From NCBI GenBank assembly GCA_009869945.1, contig WIXG01000184.1, positions 62,001 through 126,000 on the forward strand: a stretch of 64,000 bases of DNA. The letters are read 5' to 3'. Numbering within the stretch: the stretch's first letter is position 1; each line of letters begins with the position of its first letter. The translations under genes and the position numbers were made by a program. The notes beneath the pieces were generated by a model. That model had not been told where the DNA came from. It saw nothing but the letters and a program-made list of their open reading frames with translations, and ran no database searches. This document shows positions 37,601 through 51,002 of this stretch, piece after piece. The stretch comes from Mesaphorura yosii (lineage: Eukaryota > Arthropoda > Collembola > Poduromorpha > Tullbergiidae).

Positions 37601-39891
37601 TTCAATGTCAATTACATACACGGCAAAGGCGAAAGGTCTACGAATCCGAGTTGTCCTGTTGTCGCGTGAAGTTGATGACTTCTCTATGCCGAATGCCAAC
37701 TCAAGGTATTTAACAGGCCAGGCTCGAATTAATTCCGTGAACCAGAGATTAAGTTCAACCCAACGTCGCCATACGCATTTCCGCATTTATTGTAAAAATA
37801 AATAATAACATTCGAATTGAAAGAAAGAAAGGAGGCTGCTGCTGTGAGGCTTCTCTGAGTCTGAAAGAACTAAATCATAAAACGCAAGCGTCTTTGACAC
37901 AATGTAACACCCGTACGAGCATTCATTTGTGCTCAAGGGAGAACGGAGCGATTCGAAAGGAGGATTTGGCTGATGAGTATGAGCTTGAGCGTGAAGAAAG
38001 AAAAAAGTTGCAACTTCAGCCTGCCTTTTGGCAAGGTGCATTGACTCAAGACTGTGCAAAATATTTTGTATGTGTTTCCAAATTCTCCTGTTTTGATTTC
38101 GATGTTTGTTCGTTTGACTTTTACATGAGTCTCTGAGTCCCGGGTTATGTTTCTCCGTTTGCTCCTGTCAAGCGTAAGCAAACGAGCTTCTCATCCATCC
38201 CGACGCTCGCCTGATTACTTTGAGCCAGGCACTGCGCGAGAAATTCAATGGACTTTTTTTCTTTCGTATACGTACTTACGTAAACGCGTAAGCGCGTCTC
38301 AATTCAGCGGAATCCATCGTACGTTCTGCTGCTTCTGGATTGTGCAAACCAATCAAAAGTGTTTCGCAATTAAAGTCTGTAAAGTCTCATAATAATGGTT
38401 GAATTGTCTCTTAAAGTTGATTTTTTCCTTTTCATCTTTGTCGTTGAAAAACAATGCGACACGACGCACAGGACATTCATAGTATATAAACAACGTGAAA
38501 TGCGTCGCAGTTGAAACTGATGACAAGGGCGTACGTTGCGTGACTTTTGCACATTTCGCGTTTTGGTTCCACGGAGAGGCAGAGAAGGCAGATCCAGATT
38601 TTAGCATACGGCGTGGGATATGGGGAGAATGCGCACGCTGGACTGTATCATTACGGGTGGGTGCATGTGGGAAATAATTGACTCGGCACGAGTCGAGACT
38701 CCGAATCGCAAACTTCATAAATTAATATTTTTCCGCCTCTCCAACCTGCAAAGGTGACGCGACGGCGGTTTGACCTTCGTGTCCTTCTTTCGTACTGATG
38801 TTCTCGTGCGCTTTACGTTCATTTCGGGCATAAACGCACGCTCAGAAGCCTACTGAATACATTGTTAACAATCAAAGCCCAAGCAAATGGCAAATCTAGC
38901 GATTAGTATGAGGAAAAGGTCACGAGATATTTCATACTCTTATGATTATGGTAATGGCGTTTGGAAGAGCGAGCAGGCAGTCGGACGCCTGTCGTGCTGT
39001 GAAAAATACTACGGCAAAATTCCCCAGCACAAATCCACTTGCATAATGACAAGGAGCGGGTTAAACTATTCAGTGTAATTGGCTAATTTTTGCATGGTTA
39101 ATCAGAAATAAGTACGCACTCTATGCATGAAATTAAAAGCCGTTTTATATATTTGCACGAACTCCATTCTCTCTCTGCTTTCTTCTGGAGTGAGAATTTA
39201 ATGAATATTCCTGTTACATTACTGTTAGTGTCGTCTCGACTTATTCGAAGCTCATTACTAATGACCAATTTACTGCTAATAATGAAAGCTTCGTCACGTC
39301 GCGTTTGACTTGAGAAAAACGAGCGAGCGTGCCTGAAGCAGGTCTTACTGTGTTGTGCACGTTTAATTCAAATCAGTGCAATATGCTACGAGAGCAAGAG
39401 CGAGTACAACGTGAGCAGCAGAAATTCATTGCATCGTACACGTAGAGAGTTGTGCCGTGGCCTGGTCTGACTGTTGTAGCTGGCAGTTAGCGTTGTTAGT
39501 TATCCCTAAGCCCAAAGTGCACAACTCCACATTATGTATAATAACGTGCGTTATTATTTGGCAAACACTTAACTGCTCTTGTAGTTTTTCCTTTCTTTTA
39601 ACATTATCCCCCGACGAGCAAGCTTCTGAGCACTTGCAATATTCACGGCTGCCTTGCTGTCAGTTTTTCGCAGAGATTCAACGCGTGATTACTATTTCAT
39701 CATCTGTCTCAACTTGTGCAAACAAAACATTGCGAATCAGACGTGCACATTTTGCAAACGTTTTCACGAGAGACTTGACACATTTTGCTTGGTGTTTTTA
39801 ACTGCTAACTCTACGTTTTACAAGTTTATTTCACCCTTGAAGGCGCGCAGTGCAAACCAGTAACGCGAACGTCCAGGGAATCTGAGACAGA
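28693..39891. other. gene-poor region upstream of MOB2
   Basis: About 11 kb without a gene I can support. The longest ATG-initiated ORF is 131 codons at 30940-31335, with no recognised domain. Simple-sequence patches occur, including a TAA/AAT run at 35217-35229 and GAATGAATG-type runs near 33200-33330. The last few hundred bases before 39892 should contain the promoter and 5' UTR of the distal MOB2 first exon. Confidence 0.4.
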
Positions 39892-40214
39892 ATGGCCAGC
39901 AAAGTGAATTCCAAAATGACGTGCTTTTCCATGAGCCCTCCAAAGTATCGTAAAACAGTCGGAGGCTTAACGTACCCGAAACTCAACTTTCAGAACTATA
40001 GTCATAATCAGAGCCCTATTGTCAGTGATCGCAACAGTCGAAATTCTCCGAGTGCAGCTGGTGGCACCCACAACGGTGCATTCGGGTCTTGCAACTCCAA
40101 CAATGGTAGTTCTAGTAATTCACATCACTTTATTGTTCTGAAAGGATTATCACATCTTGTTGTTACTTGTCGTTGTGTAGTGAGACGAATTTATTTTGCA
40201 ATTCCTTGGCCATG
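39892..40214 (+). CDS. MOB2: MOB2 alternative distal first coding exon
   Basis: ATG at 39892 follows an in-frame TGA (39883-39885). It opens a coding-like frame (MASKVNSKMTCFSMSPPKYR, then an Asn/Ser/Gly-rich stretch) that runs to a near-perfect donor (GGTAAGT, cut after 40214). The exon leaves two bases, phase 2, exactly what the common MOB2 exon at 52520 needs. Using it would give about 391 aa with an intron of about 12.3 kb. The N-terminus is not a recognised domain and is probably disordered. Multiple promoters with long introns are known for fly Mob2. The assignment to MOB2 rests on phase, strand, donor quality and the absence of any other downstream partner before MOB2, not on homology. 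Confidence 0.55.
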
Positions 40215-43200
40215 GTAAGTTCTCTCCTGCTCCTTTCTCATTGTTATCAATTTCAGTCGCATTGTTTGAGAGTCGTGAACGTGGAGTATCACGTTCGATT
40301 GTGGCTGCTGATGTCAGGCGTCTTTGCTTAATGAGAGAAATTCATCTGTTCACAAAGATATTCAATCAGTCGACAAAAGTCTTAAATTGAAGAAGCATGT
40401 TGCAGCGTTCAATTGCGAGGCTGTAATTATAGCTTGCAGATGCTTTCAGCTTTCTTGTCGATAAATTTTATTTGTTATTAGTTTATGACTCTAATTTGTC
40501 TCATGAAATACATCAACTCTCAAATTACACGAAAACCAAGCCACGATTGATTGCACGCCTCGCATCCTCCCGTCCCATAAAGACTTAATTTCATGTTGCT
40601 TGTCTTTAGCATTTTGACTTTCATATTTATTATAACAAATTGGAGAATTTGCGTTTCACGACACAAAAGATGTCGAAACTTGAGACACGTTCACGAAAGG
40701 CGAGCGCCGAGCCGTCTCTGCAGGGCGAGGCAGTGCGACAATGGAATGCCACGAGAAGCTGAGGGTGATTTAGTGCACTGCAAATTCCTTTTTTAAGTTG
40801 AAACGCACAGAATCATGAATGGCTGTAATTATCCTCTTTACGAGAGACTCGAACAATACCGTCGCTGAGATTTTGCAATCTAAATTACTTGTTCATGAAT
40901 AAATCGCAGGCAAAGTCGTTTGTTTTAATTTTTGTCGTGGAATAAATTTCCTATAATTAAATTGAAAGCAAAGAACTGAGGTAGTAGGGCAATTGTGATG
41001 CATGCGATCTGCAATACAGTACAGAAGCCAGGTAATGCAACACGGCACAAGCCGATACTGTGGCTAATTCAATCAGGACTTAAAATCTGATTTTCAAGAA
41101 AATTTTAAGCAAGTAAGTAAATGGTAAAAAAATAATAACAATTAAAATTCACGGTTTCGAAAAACAAGGCTGTTGTTGAAATTTGCGAAATTTCGGTCTA
41201 ATATCAAGCTTTGTATGCTTGAACTGAGCCGGTGATAAAAAGTAATGTTTTTGTTTTGAGTGCATTTATTATTAAAAGAGTTTACAAGCTCAAAGTTTGC
41301 CACATCTTAGCACTCAGTTCTTTCCGACATCCTTTTACTCGTTACGTAACACGTCAATTGCTTTCTTCGTTAAAAAAATCTTTTTGTTACACGGATCATT
41401 GAAAATTGGGTCGGTTGGCGACTGTTTCACCTCCACCGCTCTGTGATCCTGTTGGTTGTTTTGGGGTTTGACTTATTTGCGAAAAATAAAGTCGTTTCGC
41501 TCGAGAGTAGTAAAGGAGATTTATCAGGAACGCGTGAGCGAAGAGGTTTAGTGGAAAATCGATACTGTTCAGGATCCTAGAAAGAAAGAGCGTCATTCCC
41601 ATATTCGTATAACTGGGTCTGAGAGGTGAACTTTTCTTGTATTACGAAAACGGCAGAAAGGATTAGGCTGAAGATTTAGTTGAAAGGTTGATTGACTAAG
41701 TGTAATTTTTTGTACGCAGCCTCGGAATGCGTATTATGGCCTGGTCAAGCGAATCAAGTTAACTGTTATCGTCGAGTCTCGCATGGTTGCCTGTGGGCGC
41801 ACTCCTTTGCACTTCGTGCTCGGTACGAAAAGATCATGATCAGACTGAATAGGAAAATGTGGTTGAGTAAGTACAAAGCATGGGAGAAAAGTGCAATGAA
41901 TGAGTTGCACATTTATTGCAATTCGCAAGACTGAGCCAACATGCGACCTGCGAAGCGAAAAGGCTTTAGGCTAGGTCTCGTCCGCTGTTGTAAAGGTTCG
42001 TGTGTCGTGCGATGCAGATTAAGATTCTGCTCTCGTGTTGTGAACTATGTCATTTTTCATACACACGTTGAGAGAATGTTGGCTAAGTGAAGATCCTGGA
42101 TTACTTCCGGAATATTTTCTCTCTTTCTTTTATGGTGTTGTGCCATATTAATGCACAAGAGTTTTAACTGGTTGTTTTCGCACTGCGGTCTTGACAGCCA
42201 TGCACGCATAGGAAAGTCTCGTTAGCTGAGGTCATGTCCCTCTGCGAGCATGCAAAACGCACGGGCACAAGCATGGGCTTTTAATTATATTTTATGGTGC
42301 GCTACGCTTTTCAGCGTTATTATTCTTATTGTAAAAATCAAAATGCATAAGGAAAAGGAGCACACCAGAACGCTGCGCAGGATACGATTCCGTCCTCAGG
42401 TGGTATAAACACAACTGTATTCATCGTTGGACCAAGTGTACAAACGCAAATGCCAACTTTGTCTCTTCTCTCGTAGTTTGCATTGCAAATTTCTGCATAT
42501 TGTAATTTAGCAGAAACAGCTGTACTGATCCCTTTCGAGACTCGGCTTCCCATTATGCTTAATGAATGTGTCGCAAAATGGCAAAATAATGAAACACCAC
42601 AGAACAAAATATACAACAGACGCCGTCAGAAGTGCAGTGACCGATATTAAATATTACACAAAAGTAACGTAGTACCAAACTCATAAAATTAGATTAGACC
42701 AGCATGCTGGCTGCTGGCTCGCGTCGCTCCGCTGAAGTGTGCTGCCAGGCTCATTTTTTGCTTTCATCCTCAGTTCGGATAACCGGCGACTGCTGGGCTG
42801 CTTCTGCCACTAAAACCCGGCAAACGGTTTTTCTTTTGGTGAAATTTCGAGGCGATCAGTCTGGTCGGATGTCTGCAATGCAGACATGGCCAATGTAAAA
42901 TGCTATTAATACGTCGTCGATGTATGCATACTAATGCAATATGCGCGGCATGCGTCGCGTGGGGCAACGCGTTGTAAAATCCGTTACTGACTGATGGTTT
43001 GCAAGATATACTCAGATAGCACGAGCCGCGCCTGTTTCTCTGTTAGTTTACGTTCCTTTTCTTACTTCCTAGCATACACAAATAATATGAAAGTAGTTCT
43101 CATAATTTGTTATTATTTTGAGAATTATTGAACGATGAACTTAAGTAAATAGATTCTCTCATCCCATTCCGCATGTGTTGCATGCCTAATTTCTTCTCGA

Positions 43201-46200
43201 GAATGAGAATACAAATTGCGAATTCCGAGTAATCCTCGCGCAGATTTTAATTCTACGTAAGAATACTAATATTAATAGCTCGCTCGCCGACTGTAGGAAA
43301 TCTAATTCTTCGCATTTCATTGGAATTTGCAACGTTGTTATTTCGTTCCCATTTTTATCACTTGTCAAGGATCCCCAACACCAATTTCGTTTGGACTTGG
43401 CAGATTTGGCAAGATTTATGACTGAGTTAGCAAAGCGTAGCAATCAATTTTGTACGTAACGAGCACAGGAATTCCATTTGCCGCGTTTATATAAGTTGAC
43501 AAGTATGGGGCACATGACTGAACAAACGAACGCGTGCGTCAGAATTATGCACGGATACAAATACAATGTAACAGTCTGTCTTGTGACCTTCACAGAGTTT
43601 AATATAATTTGTGAGGAATATGTAATTACATAAGTTGGTTAGGTTTGCACTGAATTGCAGTGTGCCTGTGCCCTTTCGCAGACTGCTCTGCTGTCAAAGC
43701 ATGGTCATAATTACGTGCTTCCTGTTCTTTGACAAGATTGACTTGTAAAGGCTGTGCGAGGTTTTTGGAAACTAATTTCATTACTGCATTATTGCAATAC
43801 CACGCCTGCTACAGGCTACAGCATTAACCCAATTTTGGCAAGTGGAAATTACATTTTTCTGGTTCAATTCGGCTCTAAAAATTCAGCAAAAACTGAATCA
43901 GTTTAAAGTCGGGGTAATAAAATTCTCTGCGTGCGAGGTGTCAAAGAAGTCATAAATTACTAATACGAAATTAACCTTTAACATGGCCCATATACACCCG
44001 TACGTTCTCAGAGCAGAGTAGAGCAGGATGCTGCCTTGAATTAAGTTCGGATTTTACCGTGCCTAATATTTTGAAAATTATATTAACCTCAAGGTCCCAA
44101 GTCATGATCAATTGCTGTATTAACAAGAAACAAGCGTTGTCTTACGCGTTTCGTATTACGCTCTTGTGCACTGTAAACAACATCTTTCTCATAATGAAAC
44201 TAAATTACTCAATAATTCACATGCGTGAGCACTGTAAGACTTTTACGTGCAAACTTGTTCAGACTCATGCATTATTTCGCGCTTTATGACCGAGCAGAAT
44301 TAAGCCATTGTTTTCAACTCTGCCTAAAAGATTCCATAATATTTAATAACTCCCCAAAAAATAAACACTCACATTGATGTTGATCGAAGAAGCTGATTGC
44401 GTCCGACCTGTGTTCTGATTATATTTATAAATGAGGAGAGCTGCCAGAGCAAGCGAGCAAGAAAAAAGTACCGCTGCATATCCTTAACCTCAATCTTTTT
44501 TGCAACCGGATGAAAGAGTTCCTTTTATAATGTATGCGCCAGAATTATGATGCTGCATTACATGGATCGCTGCAGAATTTAGCTGCGCTGCGCTCATGAT
44601 TAGTGACATGCAACACAGCAGGCAGACTCCAAAACACCTTGTGTGTGTAGTTTATATTCCTATGAGCACCTTCCGCCTGTACGCGCAAAAATCTGTAGAT
44701 TCCTTGAAAAATGCGATTACAAAATCACGGCAAGTTTATTGTAAAAACTCGCGAATTTTATTTCCGTTCGGCTGCAACGTGCCAAGCATTGTGGCTGCGA
44801 GTCATGGACAAACCAGTTTTTCATAAAGTGAAGGATTGAGGAGTCTGCTGCATGTCTGTTGCATTGTACCAGACTCACCCCATCGTACAAAGTGCAGACT
44901 GAAGCCTCTCAAGTCGGTCAGTACGAGATTTAATAAGGATGCGGAGATTAAGAAGCATTGTTCAGAGATTGGAGCTGGGAGCAGCTGAGATAATGGCTCG
45001 ATACGTGAGACAAAGTTTATAAAGCGAATGCGTACTAATGATATCATGGTGGTTAATTTCTGACTCCTCGACGAGAAAAGTTTTGTCTTTCCGTTTCTTG
45101 ATATATTCAGACGCGCATTATGTATAGAGCACAGCACATCAATCATATTTACCATTGTGATCCTATCTGGTGTTGAAAATATGGGTCTCCGATACTCGAC
45201 TGACTCGTTGGCAAAGTCAGGCTCGGTCTGCATTAACGACAATGACAATTAAGCCCCGGTGTAGCAGGAAGGAAGGATGAAAACATGTGAATTAGGAGCC
45301 TAATGCAAAGATCGGAGATTAAGCACCACGCATAAGCATGTGACTAATTAGGTGCATTTATCAAATGTTTCACGCTAGCCTCGATTAGAACCTACCGAAG
45401 ACGAAGATGCTCATTGTCATTCCCTTCTGTTTGCATTAGCGTTGGCTAATTTTAGTGCCACCGCAAGCGCTGGCCTTTATTTGCTCTTCCTCTTAGTTTC
45501 TTGTGACATTAAACAATGAAAACCTTCCAATTCAAGTAGCCAAAGATGCAGACTCTTAAGATGCACTTGGAAGACAAAAAGACATTAAACGAATTGACAC
45601 TTGTGAGTCCAATGTCAAGTTTCACGTGCCTTTGTGTTTGCATTTCACTTTTGCTCTTTCTTACATCATCGCTGTTGGCATTCAATCATTTACTTAAGGT
45701 GTTTCATCATCATCGTTGTGAGTTCAAGTTCTCGAGGCGATACAATAGAACGTGACATTATTTTTCAATCATAAATATAAATCACTCTTATACCATTGCA
45801 TTGTGCGCCTGACTGGCTGCTGCGCTACTGCATTATCGAGCATTGTGAGTGTGTATAGCGAAAACTGCTTGACAACTTTTGATTTTTATCGCATTGGAAT
45901 TGCAGTGTGGTAATTGGCGCATGCCTGGTTGGCTTCGCTGCGCTGCAACTGCAGCGAGTGTCACTCTGCATTAAAGGCGAAGGGTTATGGCGTCTGTCAT
46001 GTGCATGATGAATAGATTGAAAGGCAAGGCACAGATTAATTGGCGAGATTTGGGATGAACTTGGACTTCTATATAAGAGCATGTACTACATCGCCTCATT
46101 AAGAAAACACTGGTTGCAATGCCACAGACATGATACTCGATCCTCTGAGCAAGTTCACTCCCCACGCATTTCGTTCCCAATACAACTCGACTTCTTTTCA

Positions 46201-49200
46201 GAAAAGAGCAAATGACAACGCGTCGAACGCGTTCATCGCGATGCTGTGTGACTCTGCTGATCTCTGAGACCAGTTCGTGCTCTTTCTTTCTGCGACGCAT
46301 TTCGCAATGGCGTGCGAAGACGAGGAGGAAGGAAGTATTCTTTGTTCGACGACTGAGGGTCATTGTGTGCAGGACGCGCTCGCGAATTGCGAGTCATTCA
46401 GTTGAAACCCCGTTCAAATCTGGCATTTCTTTTGAAAGCAATCCCTTAACCTTACATCCTTATCTCGGTTCACACTTCACACACACGCATTCACGTTCGT
46501 CTCGTCATCCGAGTGGATATAAATTTTTTACACTTATACGGTGGTTAGTTTGACGATCATGTGGCAAGAGAGCCAGAGTCAGGAAACTTGCGAATTTCAG
46601 AACAGATTTTATGGGCAGTTATTTGTTCGCACCGCTCCATTACTCTGAAACATGCCCACGTTCAGATTCGAGTTTATTTTCATGTTCGGCAGTTTTTACG
46701 ACGATGCTTTGATGACAAACTCCTTTTATTCGACTGCGATCTGAATTTAAGACCGTGCTTCGCTCTTTCCGTTCGAGGGAACGAATTGCGCACGTCTTTC
46801 TGCACCTCACCAGATGACTTCCGCGAAAGCAAAGGAAATTGAACGTTGGGTGACGTGTTATTGATTTCACGTGTGCTAACTGTTTCCTACAACGCGCATT
46901 GAGATGCGGTGATATTTGAAGGCTAAGGGTGCGTTACTATTTATTTAATTGCTGATACGTTTTGTCGTTTCCTTTCCACATTAGTCTCGAACCCTATCGC
47001 TTCGTGTTGTTATTGTCTGGATCAATTACATACGCTTCAGAAGTACGTGCCTCTGCTTCTTTCGGCGACGCGAGGTGCTCAGGTGGTCTTGCCATATCGA
47101 ATGACCTTTTATCAATTCCCGTAAACATTCGGAAGTTGTGAGCATTTAAATGCGCATGACATTTCAAAGCCGTCTTGCACGAGATTCTTCATGAAGAGAG
47201 TAAACAAGAGATCAAAGAAACACGAAAGGGAGGCACCCAACGCGCGCAGGAACTGTGCAAGCAATAAATAAGCTCAAACTTTCTAGAAGATGCGGGGTAA
47301 ATTGCTGTCGCTGTACTCCTTCTAAAATTTCCTGCCTGGGCGAAAAGAAAAGGAGCGTGTATGAATTATGCTTCGAAATGAGTAATTTCTGGCTGTTCAG
47401 GTCATAAAATACAACAATGCGAGATTGCCTTTCTCATTCATTAGAATCGAATTGTTTCCGCCGTTGCTGATGTCTAATGCGCGAGTACAAGAACGCATAA
47501 ATTGTCGCCGTCTTCTCATTTTGTCAAACGTGTCTCTCTAACACTAAAGACACTAACGAGATTTTAAGTTTATCTATAAAAAGGACTGGCACACCTTTAA
47601 AAGGAGATGAGAAACAACGCCCCGTCATTTGCACGAGAACAGGAACGAAGCAGCAGCGCACTGTGACGTGCTTCGATGAAACCATTTCAGAGAGAACAAT
47701 GAGGCTCTACCTGCTCTTTACCGCGTTAATAGTGGGCCTCAATCGAGAGAGTTGAGACGTGCTTGACAATAAAAAACGTGCTCGTTGCCGTCGTTGTAGG
47801 ACGGTTATTATGGATTTATTGAAGGCACTCGAAAGATGGCAAGCAGGAATTGACATTTAAGAGACTATGAAAATGCTGTTGACACTGATAATTTCTTGCA
47901 GCGTAATCAGTCTGGAGGAAGCTTGTGGAGGCCGTGAGCGATTAGAGTTCCCTACCCAATCTTCTTTCTTCATTCATTCTTCTTTCCAACTGGTGCGTAT
48001 AATTCGAGTTTGAGTTCCGTACGTGTTCGACTTTGGAAAGTGCAATATGGCATTTGCTAATTACGAAGTAAAGAAGCCAGCGTACATAAAAATAGCCTGA
48101 AAGTTCAATGAATTATGCACGTGAATAAATTACATGTTCCTAAATGAAAGTCGGCTTATCTTAAGTCAGCACTTTCGCTTCCATTTTTACGACCGGACAG
48201 GCCTTGGGTGGTTTCTTAACCCCTGCCAGATATCAAATGACAGGACACAGAAACAAAAACCAATCTTTACGGCACTCCCTTTGTATCTTAGCCTGAGTGG
48301 CGAGTGTGAGTGGGTTGAACGGACAGGACGACACAGGTGCCGCATGCACAAATGATGTCTGGAAACTTTGAAAGGAATTGCTTGTTGCTTGTCCAGTTGA
48401 CTGTTACAAATTGTATTTTCTGACACATCATTTTACCCGAACGAACCTTATCATTTTTCGCTTCGATTCAATTTCTTCAGGAAATGTTCTATTTTAGGCG
48501 AGGTTAAGTTCAATAAATCATGTGAAAATCCTGTGATTCTGCATAAAATCTCACATCTCTCCGACACACGTGTTCTTTTTATGAACGTTAAGATAGACAG
48601 ACCATTAAAGGTGAAAGCTTGTGTTGCAGATTTTGTCGGAAAATGTCTTTTGTGAATTCAATAAAATTTCACTACAAGGCTGCTATTTGGCCTGAGTAGA
48701 ATGACGAAGGGAGAAGCGTGCAAAAATAATCCCCACTCACAAACCGCTGTTGGCAACATTACACAAAATTTTCCTCTCGTCTCCAAAATTTCTTACTTAT
48801 GCCATACACAAAATTAATCCACGAACAAGCAATAAGGATGCTCACGCATCGACTTCAACAGATTTGTTCTTGCACAAAAGACCAGGTCACTCTCAAGGAA
48901 AAACAGTTTCAGATGTAACTAGGTAAATGTGTTGATACTCTTAAAGAGCCGAAATCTGGGCAAAGCACCGACGACACAGATTCGGTATGTTTCTTCAAGA
49001 AAAACATAGACGTGCCGTTTATATGTTACCAAGAATTTGAGGAGGAAAACGGTGGTTGCTTGGAACTGAATCGAGGTTATTTCCTCAATACTCAATCCAG
49101 TTTGTACGCGTACCTACAAAGCGTTGTCAGGCTGATAAATGCACCCATGCCAATATTCATTTTGTTCGCCGTCTTTTGTTTACCGCCGTCTGCTTCATGT

Positions 49201-51002
49201 TCACTCAGCTTCTACCCGTGTCCATGTCGTATGAATTTGTAGGAGGTGAAACGAATCCATCAACCTCTTCTGATTTATTTGTCTTGCATCCACACTCACG
49301 CATTCAACTAAGCATATGGGAGGATTCTCGCTATGCCAATAAGAGAAAATCACTTTGTGATTGGCGAGGAAAGCTGCTTTCACCAATTCTCTGTGGCCAT
49401 CGTCCACGAGCCGCTCTCCGTCTGTGCAAGGCACTCACATTGAGCCAGCGGTGGCAGGTCAATTTTATCATTGATTGAGTACGTCATTCGAGTTCTTAGA
49501 ACCCATGTCTTTTTTGTGTTCTTTGCTATACTCAAGCGTGCCGGCGCAAAAAGAACCGCAAAGCTTTGCAGCGCATTTCCTCACGCCCAAATAAGGCCCG
49601 TTTCACCGTCATTTGCGACGAATTTAGTTGCTTTGGAATTTCTGTTCGTGTAAAATCCGCATGTCATACTTCCTGCTGCTCGTATAAAGCTAAAAGTATC
49701 AACTCACATCGTCGCACCTGCACCGAGGAGATGAGTCAGGCGGATAACGTGCGTTAAAGATCTACCCGAAACACACTTACGAATTATCAGAGGAAAATTC
49801 GTGCCTGCTCAGTCGTTAATTTGAGGACATGCAAGAGGATGGCCCGATAATTTCGCACAAACATGAGATTTGAGCGCTAGACGATGATTTTCGCAAGTGG
49901 AAGCGAATAAATTTAATGATTGTGCTAATTGCTACTTTATATAAGATCTTCCTCGAGCACAGTCATTCTCTAAATTAAAAGTAACGACTTGCGAAGAACA
50001 GAGAGCATTAATTATTGTACTTGAGACCTGAACGTGATAATCGTGATGCGGATCGTAAAATTCGTAACACACCACGCAGAAATGGCGCAGGTATTGCTTG
50101 CTTGTGCGAAAGTTTGCTGTTGTCTAATAATAACGTATCGCTGATTTCAGCATTCGTCCTGGGGAATTAATCATTCGTTTCATTATCTTTGATATTGAAG
50201 GACAGACCCGAGTCGAGGGAGGATGAGTTGTGCGAGTGTGAGAACATGGCAAAAACCTATAAAACGTGTTTGCACTTGATAGCGTTCGCCGATCCACCTG
50301 ACGACGTGGTGATAAGAGCATAAGCCATTTTTCGCTTGTCATAATAAAGGACTTGGTCGACGTTTTTATATCTCGAAATTTGAGTAGTGCGAATTATAAT
50401 ATTGATGATTGCGACAAGACAAGGGCTCAGTGCGTGGATTTCCAACTGGTGAAACTTCAGTTCAGTTGGATCTTGTCGTTGGCGAGTGGAGTACCGTCGC
50501 TTTGTCACGCTTAAAATTCACTCGTCGTTCGTTCTCAGTTCTAGTTCCTTGTGTACCTGGCTAGCTGGCTGGCCCTGGCTCGCATTGATATTCTGTGAAT
50601 ACTAATTAGCTCTAGACTCGGTCTTGGCATTGAAAATCTGTGCTGTGAGCGTCAGCGTTTCGATTTCATTAATGCAAGCGGCGTGCCGTGGTGTGTAAAA
50701 GGTTTTTATGATTTTGAGGAGATACTATAAACCAGAGTTTCATTGTGTTTTGTGTTCCACGCGAAATTAAGGCAATCAATACAGAAGTATTCAGATCAGG
50801 AGTATTTATTATGGGCCTCATTAACGCACTGCATCACTTGAGCGCAGGAGAGGAGAAGGTCAGATGATTATTAATCACCTCACAAAGTGGCAGAGCAGGG
50901 CGCACGAGAAAGAGTAGCACGTCATGTGTAATAAAATGTGTGATCATGATTAAATCAGAGTGCTGCAATTAGCAACAAAATCCGTCACTCACTCGCACGT
51001 TC
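40215..51002. other. putative long first intron of distal MOB2 isoform / upstream DNA
   Basis: About 10.8 kb with no convincing exon. Several 110-150 codon ORFs exist (for example minus 44802-45248, minus 45971-46363, plus 46212-46553), but they lack ATG starts in good context, domains or splice sites, and they overlap one another. A TCAGTT initiator-like site at 50535-50540 could mark the start of the proximal MOB2 transcript. Confidence 0.35.

Noticed and set aside
40977..40988. TGAGGTAGTAGG, identical to the first 12 bases of let-7
   Set aside because: The next bases diverge from let-7 and no complementary arm for a hairpin is found nearby.
44802..45248. 148-codon minus-strand ORF
   Set aside because: Starts at TTG, has no domain and no splice signals, and lies in AT-rich gene-poor DNA; treated as chance.
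45971..46553. Overlapping ORFs of 130 (minus) and 113 (plus) codons
   Set aside because: Both strands are open over the same bases with no family resemblance, which points to composition rather than coding.
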